Of a stretch of DNA of 64,000 nucleotides, positions 37,104 to 46,173 are shown piece by piece. Numbering within the stretch: the stretch's first letter is position 1; each line of letters begins with the position of its first letter. The position numbers were made by a program, and so were the translations under genes. The notes under the pieces were generated by a model. The model saw only the letters and a list, made by a program, of their open reading frames with translations. It was not told the origin of the DNA and ran no database searches. Source of the DNA: Trichomonas tenax (taxonomy: Eukaryota > Parabasalia > Trichomonadida > Trichomonadidae); NCBI GenBank assembly GCA_023091735.1, contig JALKBU010000086.1, positions 1-64,000 of the forward strand, written 5' to 3'.

Positions 37104-38825
37104 TCAGGAATCTTCGTTGACAGCACTTTTCCTTCCGATGTTGTTACATTCGCCAAAAAACATTTTGTAAGGGTTATCACCTGTCTGCCACAATGTGATG
37201 ACTTTGTTTGTTCCCTTCTTGATCTCCGCCTGGTGTGATGCGTCTGGTTTCTCGAGCTTGCAGAGGATGTAGTTATCCTTGTGGACCCTGATATCGCAAG
37301 GAACAGTTCCAAGCATTAATGTAACATTGTTGTGATCATACTTGAGGAAGTCGCTGCCTGTAATTGCGACGAGATTCTGGCCATTGATTGGCCCTCTGTC
37401 TGTGAATAAGTCTGAAACACCGAAGACTTCGATGAGCTCTCTGTTAGCACAGACAGTGCCGGCAGGTGGACACGTGATGGAACCGGCATATCCGTTGAAT
37501 TTCACCTGGTAACCATCCTTCTTGCAGAATGTTTCGATGCCTTCAACAACGAGCCTGACTTTCTTGTCTGTTCCGCACCACGCCTGATAGCACTTCGGCT
37601 CAGCGACTAAACCGCCTGTTACCGATTTTTGCAATGTTGAAAGTGCGCAAGTGGAGTTTTCAACGAAAGATTCGCCGTATGTCTGATAGTTATATCCTGG
37701 CGAGTTCTCGAGTTTCCTCTGCAAGCCAGACTCTCAGAGGTCTCTACATGAATACCACGGCAGGATGAGGTTGGCGTAATCAAGGAGATCATCAGAACCG
37801 ACTTTGTTCTGGCTGTTTGGATTGTACCATCCCTGATGCCCAGAGCTTGAAACTTCGGCCCAATCCATGAGGGAGCAGACACCAGCGTATGTGTAGTCAT
37901 AGAAGCAGGTGTTGAGGGCTTCGGAGGAGCAAAGATAACTTGCAGGGAATGATTTTTGCGGTGGCTTCAAAATGATTTCTTCTGTGATCTCAAGTTTAGT
38001 GTTTAACTTGTCATTGAGATAGACAAAATCCTCGATTAACTCTGTGGATGGAATGTACCACTTGGTGTCCAATAGTGTGTTATAGAAGATCGGACTTAAC
38101 CAGCCCGGGCCGTAAGTTCTGCCTTGCATCAAATCTGTGAAGAAAAGTCTTTCGTTTGGATGTGATCCAGCTGTGCCAGAAGTACCTCCATCTTCGATTT
38201 CGAGACCCAAATTCGTCTTAGTTCTGATGTGGAATCTTTCGTTGACCTATTCCGTCAATCTTGGCGTATTTAAGAAAACATGACCAATATCTCCTTCGTA
38301 AGCCCTAAGTGATTCGATACTGTCGACACCAGAAAGAATATTTCCATCTTTGTCAGTGTATTTGAGGGCTGGCTGATTATCTTTTGTCTTGAAATATCCA
38401 AAATGAGATGAACTGAATGATAAGATGTGATTAAGTTCATGAATAACGGTCATGACGAACTGGCGACTTCCAGATTCAATAGTTTCAGCCGCTGCTGGAA
38501 GTTTTGAAGGATTTACAAAAATCTCGCCAGTGGTTGGTCTTCCTGCTTGTCCTCTGCTTTTTGTACGCGCGAAAGCGAGACCTGATAAACCTGGATCAAA
38601 TGCACCGCCTCTTGCGTAAACTGTGATCGTAAGTCCTCCAGTTAGCCCTGGGACCAGTCTAATTCTCGTTGCTAGGAATATTTGCAAACCTGCATGTTTC
38701 AATTCGTCTTCAGATGAACTAAATAATTCAATTGCAGGAGTTATGATATCTAACTCATGAAAATAGACTGTATTCACATCTGAAATCGAAATTAGCTTGC
38801 ATATAACCAATGAAATTGCATGCAA
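37104..38825 (-). pseudogene. GP63-like (leishmanolysin, M8) metallopeptidase, inactivated
   Basis: The frame keeps the M8 zinc site HELNHILSFSSSHFGYF and the third ligand region GSHPNERLFFTDLMQG. The conserved MDWAEVSSSGH segment and the Cys-rich C-terminal domain follow. Active members are cell-surface or secreted zinc peptidases. Two in-frame stops break it: TAG at 38247-38249, right after the first half of the catalytic domain, and TGA at 37734-37736. The N-terminal pro-region is missing; coding similarity ends where a hairpin-repeat array begins at about 38829. No frameshift is needed between the three pieces, so the loss is probably recent. The C-terminal domain has an Ig/TIG-like look (ELIEVFGVSD, NLVAITGSDFLKY). 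Confidence 0.8.
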
Positions 38826-38828
38826 CGT

Positions 38829-39310
38829 GTTCCATATTGTGTGATCCCAGATGTTTGAGCAGTAGCAGAGTTTTTTGTATTTATTTAAAAAAAAGTTAAT
38901 TTTAGATGATTCTGGACTATTTCAAAATATCCAGGAATACTGGTGCTAGAATGACTGCCTATTGATGGGTAGTGGATCTAACACTAGCATTCCTGGATAT
39001 TTTGAAAAAGTCCAGAATCTCAAATTATCTGCACTTTTATTTTTATTTTTAGCTGAAATCACAGTGCTGCTCAATAATATGGGGCAGTTCTATCATGTAT
39101 CAACCCTGTATGATGGAGCAGCATTGAGATTTCAGCCAAAAACGCCTCTCAGAATATCACTAAAGTGTTGATGCCAAAAATTCTGTTGCTGCTCAAGCAT
39201 GTGGGGTTATTCCATATTGGAGTGATCCCGCATACTTGAGGAACAGCAGAATTTTTGGCATTTATTTAAAAAAGAGTTGAACTTTTTCGGAATATCCAGG
39301 AATGCTGGTA
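38829..39310. repeat. Array of long hairpins with ~380-bp direct repeat
   Basis: Three long inverted repeats follow one another at ~130-bp spacing. Hairpin A pairs 38909-38950 with 38977-39018 (~42 bp, few mismatches). Hairpin B pairs ~39052-39083 with ~39101-39137. Hairpin C pairs 39169-39208 with 39221-39262. The block starting TTCCATATTG.GTGATCCC at 38829 recurs at 39210 and runs on into TATCCAGGAATGCTGG, so the array also has a 381-bp direct period. No coding frame. Confidence 0.8.
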
Positions 39311-40234
39311 ATGGGAATCACGTCTAACTAAATGAATATTAATATTTATTTCTAAGTTGCTGTTGACTATAACATTGTTTAAAAGTATTAGTATAAATCA
39401 ATTCAAAGATATGAAGATTTTTATTGGTCCGAGCGGGATTTATAAAAATAAGGTTAAGAGAGTCACAAATTATATCGGCAAATAATTTCGTTTATGCCAT
39501 CAAATTACATATATCTATTCAATCAAATTAAATTTAAATTAATACCGATTTGTAACTCTAGGATGCCATTTCACTTCTTTTATTATTTATATCAAAGTGT
39601 TTTTATTGTAATTAAATAAATACTAAATATCATTATTGTAATTATTTATTGTAGTACTACATAAAAATATCATTTAATTCTGCGAATATACCATTTTTAT
39701 GCTATAACCTCTTTTCCTCTTTTCTTTTGCTCTTGAAAACCTGAAAGCCATAACCATTAAATATGAAATATGATCTATTTTTTAATATGAGAAATACCTA
39801 TTACTGAATTTACAAATAGCACATAGAACAAGTATATGCATAAAACAACGCAATATGCAATTATGTGCCTTATATACATATGAATTTAACATACGCATTT
39901 AACTTATACATATGCATATGGAAACCTATATGCATATAGAATTCTGTGTGCATATGAAATCCTATATGCATATAAAACATATATGCATATGGAGGCCGGA
40001 AATACATATAGGTCACCTAGTTGCAAACCAAAAAATTATATGCACAAGGGTCTATTTATTTACAACACTTTACATGACAAAAAGTCATGTTCGAAGTCAA
40101 AAATGTTACCAATTGTCCCTCGCATAAAACATATAGTTTAGGAGGCAAGAATCTAAAATCGAATAAATTTATCATAAAAATACTAAAATTTCAGCATTAT
40201 AAAAGAATACTTTAGAAAAAAGAAATTTCGTAAT
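39311..40234. other. Spacer with a TATGCATA-type minisatellite
   Basis: From about 39834 to 40010 the palindrome-rich word TATATGCATAT.(G)AA recurs 6-8 times at ~16-23 bp spacing, densest at 39904-39993. TTTACATGACA lies at 40069-40079. The rest is AT-rich with no gene. Confidence 0.6.
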
Positions 40235-40675
40235 TTAAGCAGATTCACCCTTCTTTCTTCTCTGATAGTTCTCGTTTGTGACGGAGAATGTAACGCCCCC
40301 GCGCTGAAGAAGTGGATATGGAACGCCAGAGCCGCATATGAAGAAAATAATAAGGTAGAATATCGAAAGGACAATGAAAATAACAAATGTGGCAATGCCG
40401 AGTGCGTCTTTGTTGAAAAAGTTGACACCCATGAATAAGAAGAAGAGAGATTTGCCCCAAGATCTGAAAAGGAATGCGAAGTACTTGAAGAAGTCGAAAA
40501 CGAATAATTCAACGAGAATACAGATCAAACCTAGGAAAATGCCAAACACACATTGGAAGCAGGACATCCAGCTCCAAGAGTTTTTGAAGAGGATGATGAA
40601 GCTGACGATTAAAGCGTAGCAGCCACCGCAGATTGCTAAAATCTGCATTAAAACGCCTATATCACATGTTACCAT
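40235..40675 (-). CDS. COPI-associated family membrane protein (four helices)
   Basis: 146 residues with four hydrophobic helices at ~8-30, 36-60, 65-87 and ~90-114. The third is preceded by RSWGKSLFFLFMGV, the conserved R..G(R/K).LFFLF.G element of the COPI_assoc family (which includes yeast Tvp15). The C-terminus is short, polar and basic (ENYQRRKKGESA), as expected for a cytosolic tail. Family members live in the Golgi and late-Golgi membranes. The size is typical. ATG at 40675 lies 12 nt behind a TCATAAA initiator on the minus strand (A+1 at 40688). Confidence 0.75.
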   Translation of the reverse strand: MVTCDIGVLMQILAICGGCYALIVSFIILFKNSWSWMSCFQCVFGIFLGLICILVELFVFDFFKYFAFLFRSWGKSLFFLFMGVNFFNKDALGIATFVIFIVLSIFYLIIFFICGSGVPYPLLQRGGVTFSVTNENYQRRKKGESA

Positions 40676-40688
40676 TTTTTTGATTTAT

Positions 40689-42022
40689 GATCATTTCACT
40701 TCAACCTCTGTCAAACCGTTTTATTTTATTGAAAATCTTACTTTATTCCATTTTCTTTTATTTCTATATATTTGGATTATTTGAAATACGTAAACTTCTC
40801 AAACTTTGTCACGTTATAATAGAAAAATAATAATCTCACTTTTTCTTATAAAAAATAGTATTTCTGACTAAATCAGACTTATACCTGTGATATTTTGGCG
40901 TTGTCGGCCCTGATTTTGCTGATTTTTTAATGCATTCTCGTTCAACATTTTGGAGATTTGATTTTACTGCATGAGGTTATCAGGAAATACAGTTTTGGAA
41001 CTGATTATGATGAAAAAACATGTTTTTATAAAGGTTTATCATTTTTTATATGATTCTTTTTGTCCTCATTGTCAAATGAACCAAAACTTGCCATGCAATG
41101 ATCTGTTGCATTAAATATACTTCATCTTATTGTTTTTTATTGATATCAAATGTCGATCTTCATTAATAATTAGATTTATCTTTATTCCTCATCATGAAAC
41201 ATCATAATTTTCTATTTTATATATGACCATATGCATGAGCATCTTTAATTCCTAATATTTGAATTATTAATCGCATTTCAAGACTTTTCAATTTATAAGT
41301 GTATTGACTCCATTTTTTGGGATTTAGCGACCAAAATTGGTGAATTTAGAATGTCATACATATGTGCGATATATAAAGATGCCTTTAGTTACCCGACCAA
41401 ACGGTTAGAGGCACTTTTTGTATCAATTTTTTTACACTTATCGTCTGTATATGACTAAAATTGTGTTCGCAATGATATATTAAAGTTTTAAAATTGAAAT
41501 AATTTGTAAAGTTTGGATTTATTTTGAATTTTGCCTTCCATTTTTGGTTATATTCTTGGTCAATCAAGCTTAAGCTATTCAAGTGCACTCACAGCCGGAC
41601 AGAACTGTCTTCTAATAATACATTTTTAACTCATAATAGTAAATAAGAAAATATCTATATTTTTAAATATCATTTTATATACTACTGACACATCACTGAA
41701 TGGATCAACATAAGCGACAATAGTAATATCCAACCGGAGAGTGTGTATTCCTATCGTCACTAAAGCATATTGATCATACTGGCAATGTTGTCTGTGGACA
41801 CTGGAAGTCAATACACTTCTTTCAATTTTGATTTTATTTTTAATTACATTATGTGAATTGTTGAATAGTTCTTGAGTTTGAAGATTTAAACCTTTCATTT
41901 TTTAATGAGGATGGAAAATTGCTTCGTAAAAAATTTACGTGGCATAATTCTGATTGTCTTTAATCCTCATTGATGTAGCCATCAGCTATATAAGTGGATT
42001 AATATTTTAAAGTTTTTTTTGC
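40689..42022. other. Long AT-rich spacer
   Basis: Apart from the weak ORF at 41626-41898 and the TTTACGTGGCA motif at 41934-41944 I see nothing ordered. Confidence 0.45.
41626..41898 (-). CDS. Doubtful small ORF (90 residues)
   Basis: ATG-initiated frame. The central part (SVLTSSVHRQHCQYDQYALV to AYVDPFSDVSVV) is GC-richer than the spacer and looks more protein-like than its ends, which are K/N/I/F-rich. No family recognised. It may be a fragment of a decayed gene. Confidence 0.25.
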   Translation of the reverse strand: MKGLNLQTQELFNNSHNVIKNKIKIERSVLTSSVHRQHCQYDQYALVTIGIHTLRLDITIVAYVDPFSDVSVVYKMIFKNIDIFLFTIMS

Positions 42023-42030
42023 TCATTTTT
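41934..42030 (+). promoter_or_regulatory. Upstream elements of the 42045 gene
   Basis: TTTACGTGGCA at 41934-41944, then TCATTTTT at 42023-42030 (A+1 at 42025, 20-nt leader). Confidence 0.45.
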
Positions 42031-42044
42031 AAAACGTCTCATTA

Positions 42045-43502
42045 ATGAGCGATTTTTTGATATCATCAACACGAAAAGAAGACAGATTAGGAATGGGGGA
42101 TCATGATAACGGGGAACCAAGTGTTATGGATTTACTGAATTATGAGAAAGTTATTGCAGATTTTATTAATCAAACAAATGAAAATGCTTTAAATCCAGAA
42201 ACATTGATAGAATTACATTCAAATAGACGATTCTTTAGGTGCATGACATATGACAGAATGAAGATACTTTTAGAAACTGATTTTATTAAAGCAATCATGG
42301 AATATAAAAAATATTACGAATATATTCATTTAATAATCGATATAATAACATCACTTTCCTATGAAAAATCACCATTTTTCCAATTACTTTGTGATAATGG
42401 ATTATTGAATATATTTTTACCAAAAACATCATGGATACGCTTCTTTGCACGCGAAACAGGAATAAGAGCATCAAATTATCCTTCTAAAGACCAATTAATG
42501 GAAGCAGTAAGCATAAATAATGCCAAAATAATTGCATTTTTCAATCTCTTGACTCGAATTTCGATCTCTTTTCCTGACTTTGTGGACGAAATATTGGAAG
42601 CTGATGGACAAAGGAATGAAATAATGTTCATTATAATGGAGAATGTTGCTGTTGTTCCTAAACCAATACCAGAAAATGAAATATTTAAGTATACAACAGC
42701 TGTTGAAACATTTTATTATTTAGTTCAACACAACAACTATTTCATCAATCAGTATTACAGAATGCTTTATAAAATGATTGAGAATTCGTTCTCCGAGCAA
42801 ATAAAAGGAGTTAGGTATACATCGATAATGACAATGAATCTTCTTAAGCTTTTCTGTCAAGAAGCTGAAGCAGTTCAAAATTTGGGAATTAGAAGTTATC
42901 AATTGAATTTTATTGTTTCTATTTTAAGCATTGGAAGCGATGAGGAAAAGAAAACATGTTTGGATATGTTGATAGCAATGGCTGATTACGAGTATTTTGT
43001 TCGTTTGCTGATGCAAATCAATTTCATACAAAATTCATTCTCTTACTGCAAAGAAAATGAACAATTCGCGCCACAAATATGGCAAGTTATTGCAAACATG
43101 ATGAACGAATGTTTAGATGACATTCTCGACATATATGGATTCATGGATAACTTAATAGATGCTGTCGTAAATAGAAGTATTATCGAATCAATGTCAGCGT
43201 CTCTTTGCGTCTGCAATATCATTTCTAACAAAGATTTAGATTATATTTCTCGAGTAATATCTGACGATGTGATAGTGGCAATGCTTGATTACCTGTCGGA
43301 AAACAACATGATATTTGTTAAGATTATGCTACTTGCATATAGAGACATAATTATCAAAGAGAGAAACTCAAATCAAAACAGATTTATCAAGTTTTTGTCT
43401 GAAGAGTCAACATTCGAACAAATCGAACAATATTGTAATTATAAAGATGAAGAGATCCAACAAACAGCAAATGAGATCATAAAGATGCTAAATGATGTAT
43501 AA
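42045..43502 (+). CDS. Armadillo-like helical-repeat protein
   Basis: 485 residues, all-helical, with repeats of ~40 residues in which hydrophobic helices alternate with short polar loops (IKAIMEYKKYYEYIHLIIDI, GIRSYQLNFIVSILSIGSD, NRSIIESMSASLCVCNIISN). The layout resembles ARM-repeat proteins such as importin-alpha-like or phosphatase-regulatory scaffolds, which are numerous in trichomonads. No importin-beta-binding domain is visible at the N-terminus. No signal or membrane helix. The ATG is 20 nt behind an initiator and the stop overlaps UAAA. The exact family is unknown. Confidence 0.7.
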   Translation: MSDFLISSTRKEDRLGMGDHDNGEPSVMDLLNYEKVIADFINQTNENALNPETLIELHSNRRFFRCMTYDRMKILLETDFIKAIMEYKKYYEYIHLIIDIITSLSYEKSPFFQLLCDNGLLNIFLPKTSWIRFFARETGIRASNYPSKDQLMEAVSINNAKIIAFFNLLTRISISFPDFVDEILEADGQRNEIMFIIMENVAVVPKPIPENEIFKYTTAVETFYYLVQHNNYFINQYYRMLYKMIENSFSEQIKGVRYTSIMTMNLLKLFCQEAEAVQNLGIRSYQLNFIVSILSIGSDEEKKTCLDMLIAMADYEYFVRLLMQINFIQNSFSYCKENEQFAPQIWQVIANMMNECLDDILDIYGFMDNLIDAVVNRSIIESMSASLCVCNIISNKDLDYISRVISDDVIVAMLDYLSENNMIFVKIMLLAYRDIIIKERNSNQNRFIKFLSEESTFEQIEQYCNYKDEEIQQTANEIIKMLNDV

Positions 43503-43552
43503 AGTTTAAATTATATTTCTTTATTTTTTAGTCAAAACGAAGAATAAGTTTT

Positions 43553-45163
43553 TTACCGTGTGGCGAGGATATCATCGACCTTGAGGATCATACGAACTGT
43601 TTCACTAGCGAATGATACAGCGCTCTTTGTAACCAAATATGGCTGAAGGACTTCTTCTTCCTTCATGTCAGCGGGTCCGCATGCAACGACGGAAACGCCA
43701 TGGTACATCTTTCCGCTCGTGTGGGCTTCTCTGAGCTGTGTGACGACATCAAGTGGAGCAAGGCCAGCGTTTTCAGCAAGTGTGTATGGAACAATGTCAA
43801 GGGAGTCAGCGAATGCTCTGATGCAGTGACCGATCTCACCGCCAATTTCATCAGCCTTTCTGGCGAGCTTGATGGCGAGCTCTACTTCTGGAGCACCACC
43901 ACCTGGCAACAAATAGCGCTCGTAGACGAGGGAGCGGATAACGCAAAGAGCGTCGTGGAGGGAACGCTCTGCCTCACCGATGATGAGCTCGTTGGAGCCT
44001 CTGAGGAGAACTGTAACTGTCTTGGAGACCTTCTTGAGGCCCATGATCTTGATGATAGCGCCGCCGGCTGTTGTGACTTCCTCGACTGTTTCAGCGAAGC
44101 CGAGCTTGTCAGCAGACAAACCTTCGACGGAGGCGATTGGCTGGCAGCCGATTGTGCGGCAGACGAAGTCAACCTCGTCACGGTCGATGTCCTTGACGAC
44201 GATGATGCCCTTCTTGGAAAGGAAGTGAAGAGCTGTGTCAGAAATGGCATCTCTCAAGACGGACTTCTGGAGAAGGATGACATTGGCACCTGTCTTAGCG
44301 ATGGCGTTGACCATGTTAAGGATGTACTTGCGCTGCTCACGCTGGACGCGATCCATCTGTGCATAGTCGTTGAGAATGACCTGGGACTCCATATCTGTCT
44401 TTGGTGGAGAGATCTGGAACTGGATGAGAGCGATCTTAGCGTTGTTGATCTTTCTAGCATCTCCGCTCTGTCTCTGGAAGTGGTGTGGGAAGACGACACC
44501 ATCGACGAGCTCAGAGTCATCGATAACGCCTCCGACGCGCTGAACGACGCGGATATCGTTAAGATCGACGTGCTTTCCATCGTGGACGCGGAGAACTGCG
44601 TCAACAGCGAGTGGTGCGAGAATATCGCTCCACTGTGAAGCAAGCTTCGAAGAAAGTGATGTACGTGCAGAGTCAATCAAGATTTCTCTTTCCTGCTCTG
44701 TAAATGTCTCACCCTGACCGAACGGGATGCGCATTTGGTCGAGGGTCTTGATCGCCTCCTCTGTTGTGATGCGGAGAGCATCAGAAACAAGTGAAGGATG
44801 GAGTTTTCTTTCGAGAAGAGTCTTGCAAGCTGAAAGGAAGGCTCCAGCGAAGATAACGACAGATGTTGTACCATCGCCAGCAGCGACATCCTGAGCCTGG
44901 CTCATTGAGACCATTAATTTGGCTGCTGGATGTGCAGCGCCCATGTGCTTGAGAATTGTAGCGCCATCGTTTGTAATGATGACTTCTCCGTTCTTTTCTT
45001 GGATGAGTTTGTCCATACCACGTGGGCCTAATGATGAGCGAACAGCATCCGCGACGCTCTTGGCCGCGAGGATGCACGACATGCGGACGTCTGTCGGGCG
45101 GTCTTGGCCTTGAAACGCGGGTGGGTTTGTTGCGCTGGCAGCAGGAGCTGATTGCTGTGACAT
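43553..45163 (-). CDS. CCT4: CCT4 (TCP-1 delta), cytosolic chaperonin subunit
   Basis: 536 residues, the usual length. Chaperonin signatures are intact: SLGPRGMDKLI (44-54), NDGATIL (65-71), GDGTTS (96-101, with the catalytic Asp) and GGGAPE near the C-terminus. The delta subunit is indicated by IQFQISPPKTDMESQVILND, YAQMDRVQREQRKYILNMV and KSVLRDAISDTALHFL, which follow animal CCT4 closely. CCT folds actin and tubulin in the cytosol. Codon use is the most biased in the window. The long minus-strand and plus-strand overlapping frames are shadows of this bias. The ATG at 45163 is the first in frame. No clear initiator is visible upstream. Confidence 0.95.
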   Translation of the reverse strand: MSQQSAPAASATNPPAFQGQDRPTDVRMSCILAAKSVADAVRSSLGPRGMDKLIQEKNGEVIITNDGATILKHMGAAHPAAKLMVSMSQAQDVAAGDGTTSVVIFAGAFLSACKTLLERKLHPSLVSDALRITTEEAIKTLDQMRIPFGQGETFTEQEREILIDSARTSLSSKLASQWSDILAPLAVDAVLRVHDGKHVDLNDIRVVQRVGGVIDDSELVDGVVFPHHFQRQSGDARKINNAKIALIQFQISPPKTDMESQVILNDYAQMDRVQREQRKYILNMVNAIAKTGANVILLQKSVLRDAISDTALHFLSKKGIIVVKDIDRDEVDFVCRTIGCQPIASVEGLSADKLGFAETVEEVTTAGGAIIKIMGLKKVSKTVTVLLRGSNELIIGEAERSLHDALCVIRSLVYERYLLPGGGAPEVELAIKLARKADEIGGEIGHCIRAFADSLDIVPYTLAENAGLAPLDVVTQLREAHTSGKMYHGVSVVACGPADMKEEEVLQPYLVTKSAVSFASETVRMILKVDDILATR

Positions 45164-45425
45164 TTAAAAAAAATTGCCCGTTTAAATATTATTTTCTTAA
45201 CTTCATCTTGCTACTTTGCGATTTTTTATTAAATATAGAACCTACATGGCCCATACAGCCTATATAACCCAGAAAATCGATTTGGCCACTTATGAAGTGT
45301 TTATTGGTCCAGCAACTTCAGAGGTATAGTCTGGCTATTTAGCGCCAAATGTAGCTGTTTTTCACTACACACGCGTATTTCGTTACCATTCTATAGTGAA
45401 ATGCACTGATTTTATTCTAAATTTC

Positions 45426-46098
45426 GAAATTTGATTAATTTGTAATAAGCTCATCTCTCTTTGTTTATAGTTTACTTATATGTTTCTTATTCTAGTTTTA
45501 TATATTAACATTCGTGAAAATAAGTTTGTTAATTCTTTGATAATTATGAATCATTTCTAACGGACATTTCTCTCTTTTATATTTTCTTATTTATAGACTT
45601 TGAAAGCTATTTTGTAGATTAACACACATGAAAATTGATTTGATAATTTTTGTGATTTTATTTCATGAGATATATGTAATCCTCATTTTCCTGTTCTCTT
45701 ATTTATGCATTTCCTATACTACTTTTATAGATAAATATGTTTGACATTCAATTTGATATTATTTGTGATTTCGATTTATTAGTAACACATTCTCCTCACT
45801 TTACAATTCTCTTGTCTATATGTACTTTATACCATTTAAACGTCGATGATTATGATATTGATATTTTGTGATTTTGATTTATTTGAATTGGACTCATCTT
45901 TCTTTACTAGCAGTTTACTTATATTCTTCTTAAATTGTTTTTATATATTGAGATCTTTATTACACTATTTGATATTTTTTTGAAAATTTTACTTATTTGC
46001 AATATATATTTTTCTCTTGAGAGTCAGTTAATTCATGTTCTTCTTATTTTGATTTCATATATTAAAGTTGATTAAAATAGTTTTTATTTTATTTTTTG
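45426..46098. repeat. Degenerate ~112-bp tandem repeat, six units
   Basis: The spacer between CCT4 and the nucleoporin gene resolves into six units of ~103-115 bp. Most end in TTTG and begin with a (T)GATTT..ATTTATT-like stretch. Each carries a CTCTT/CTTAT..TATA landmark, recurring near 45468, 45586, 45698, 45811, 45911 and 46025. Units are diverged but the period is steady. No frame runs through them. The 45164-45425 part is the CCT4 upstream region. Confidence 0.6.
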
Positions 46099-46173
46099 AG
46101 TTTTTGATTAAACAAGCAATGACTTAATGTATAAGAACTCTTTATTCAATATCTTTATAAATAATAATAAAAA

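Noticed and set aside
43700..44638. 312-residue plus-strand frame opposite CCT4
   Set aside because: Antisense shadow of a strongly codon-biased gene; it needs no separate explanation.
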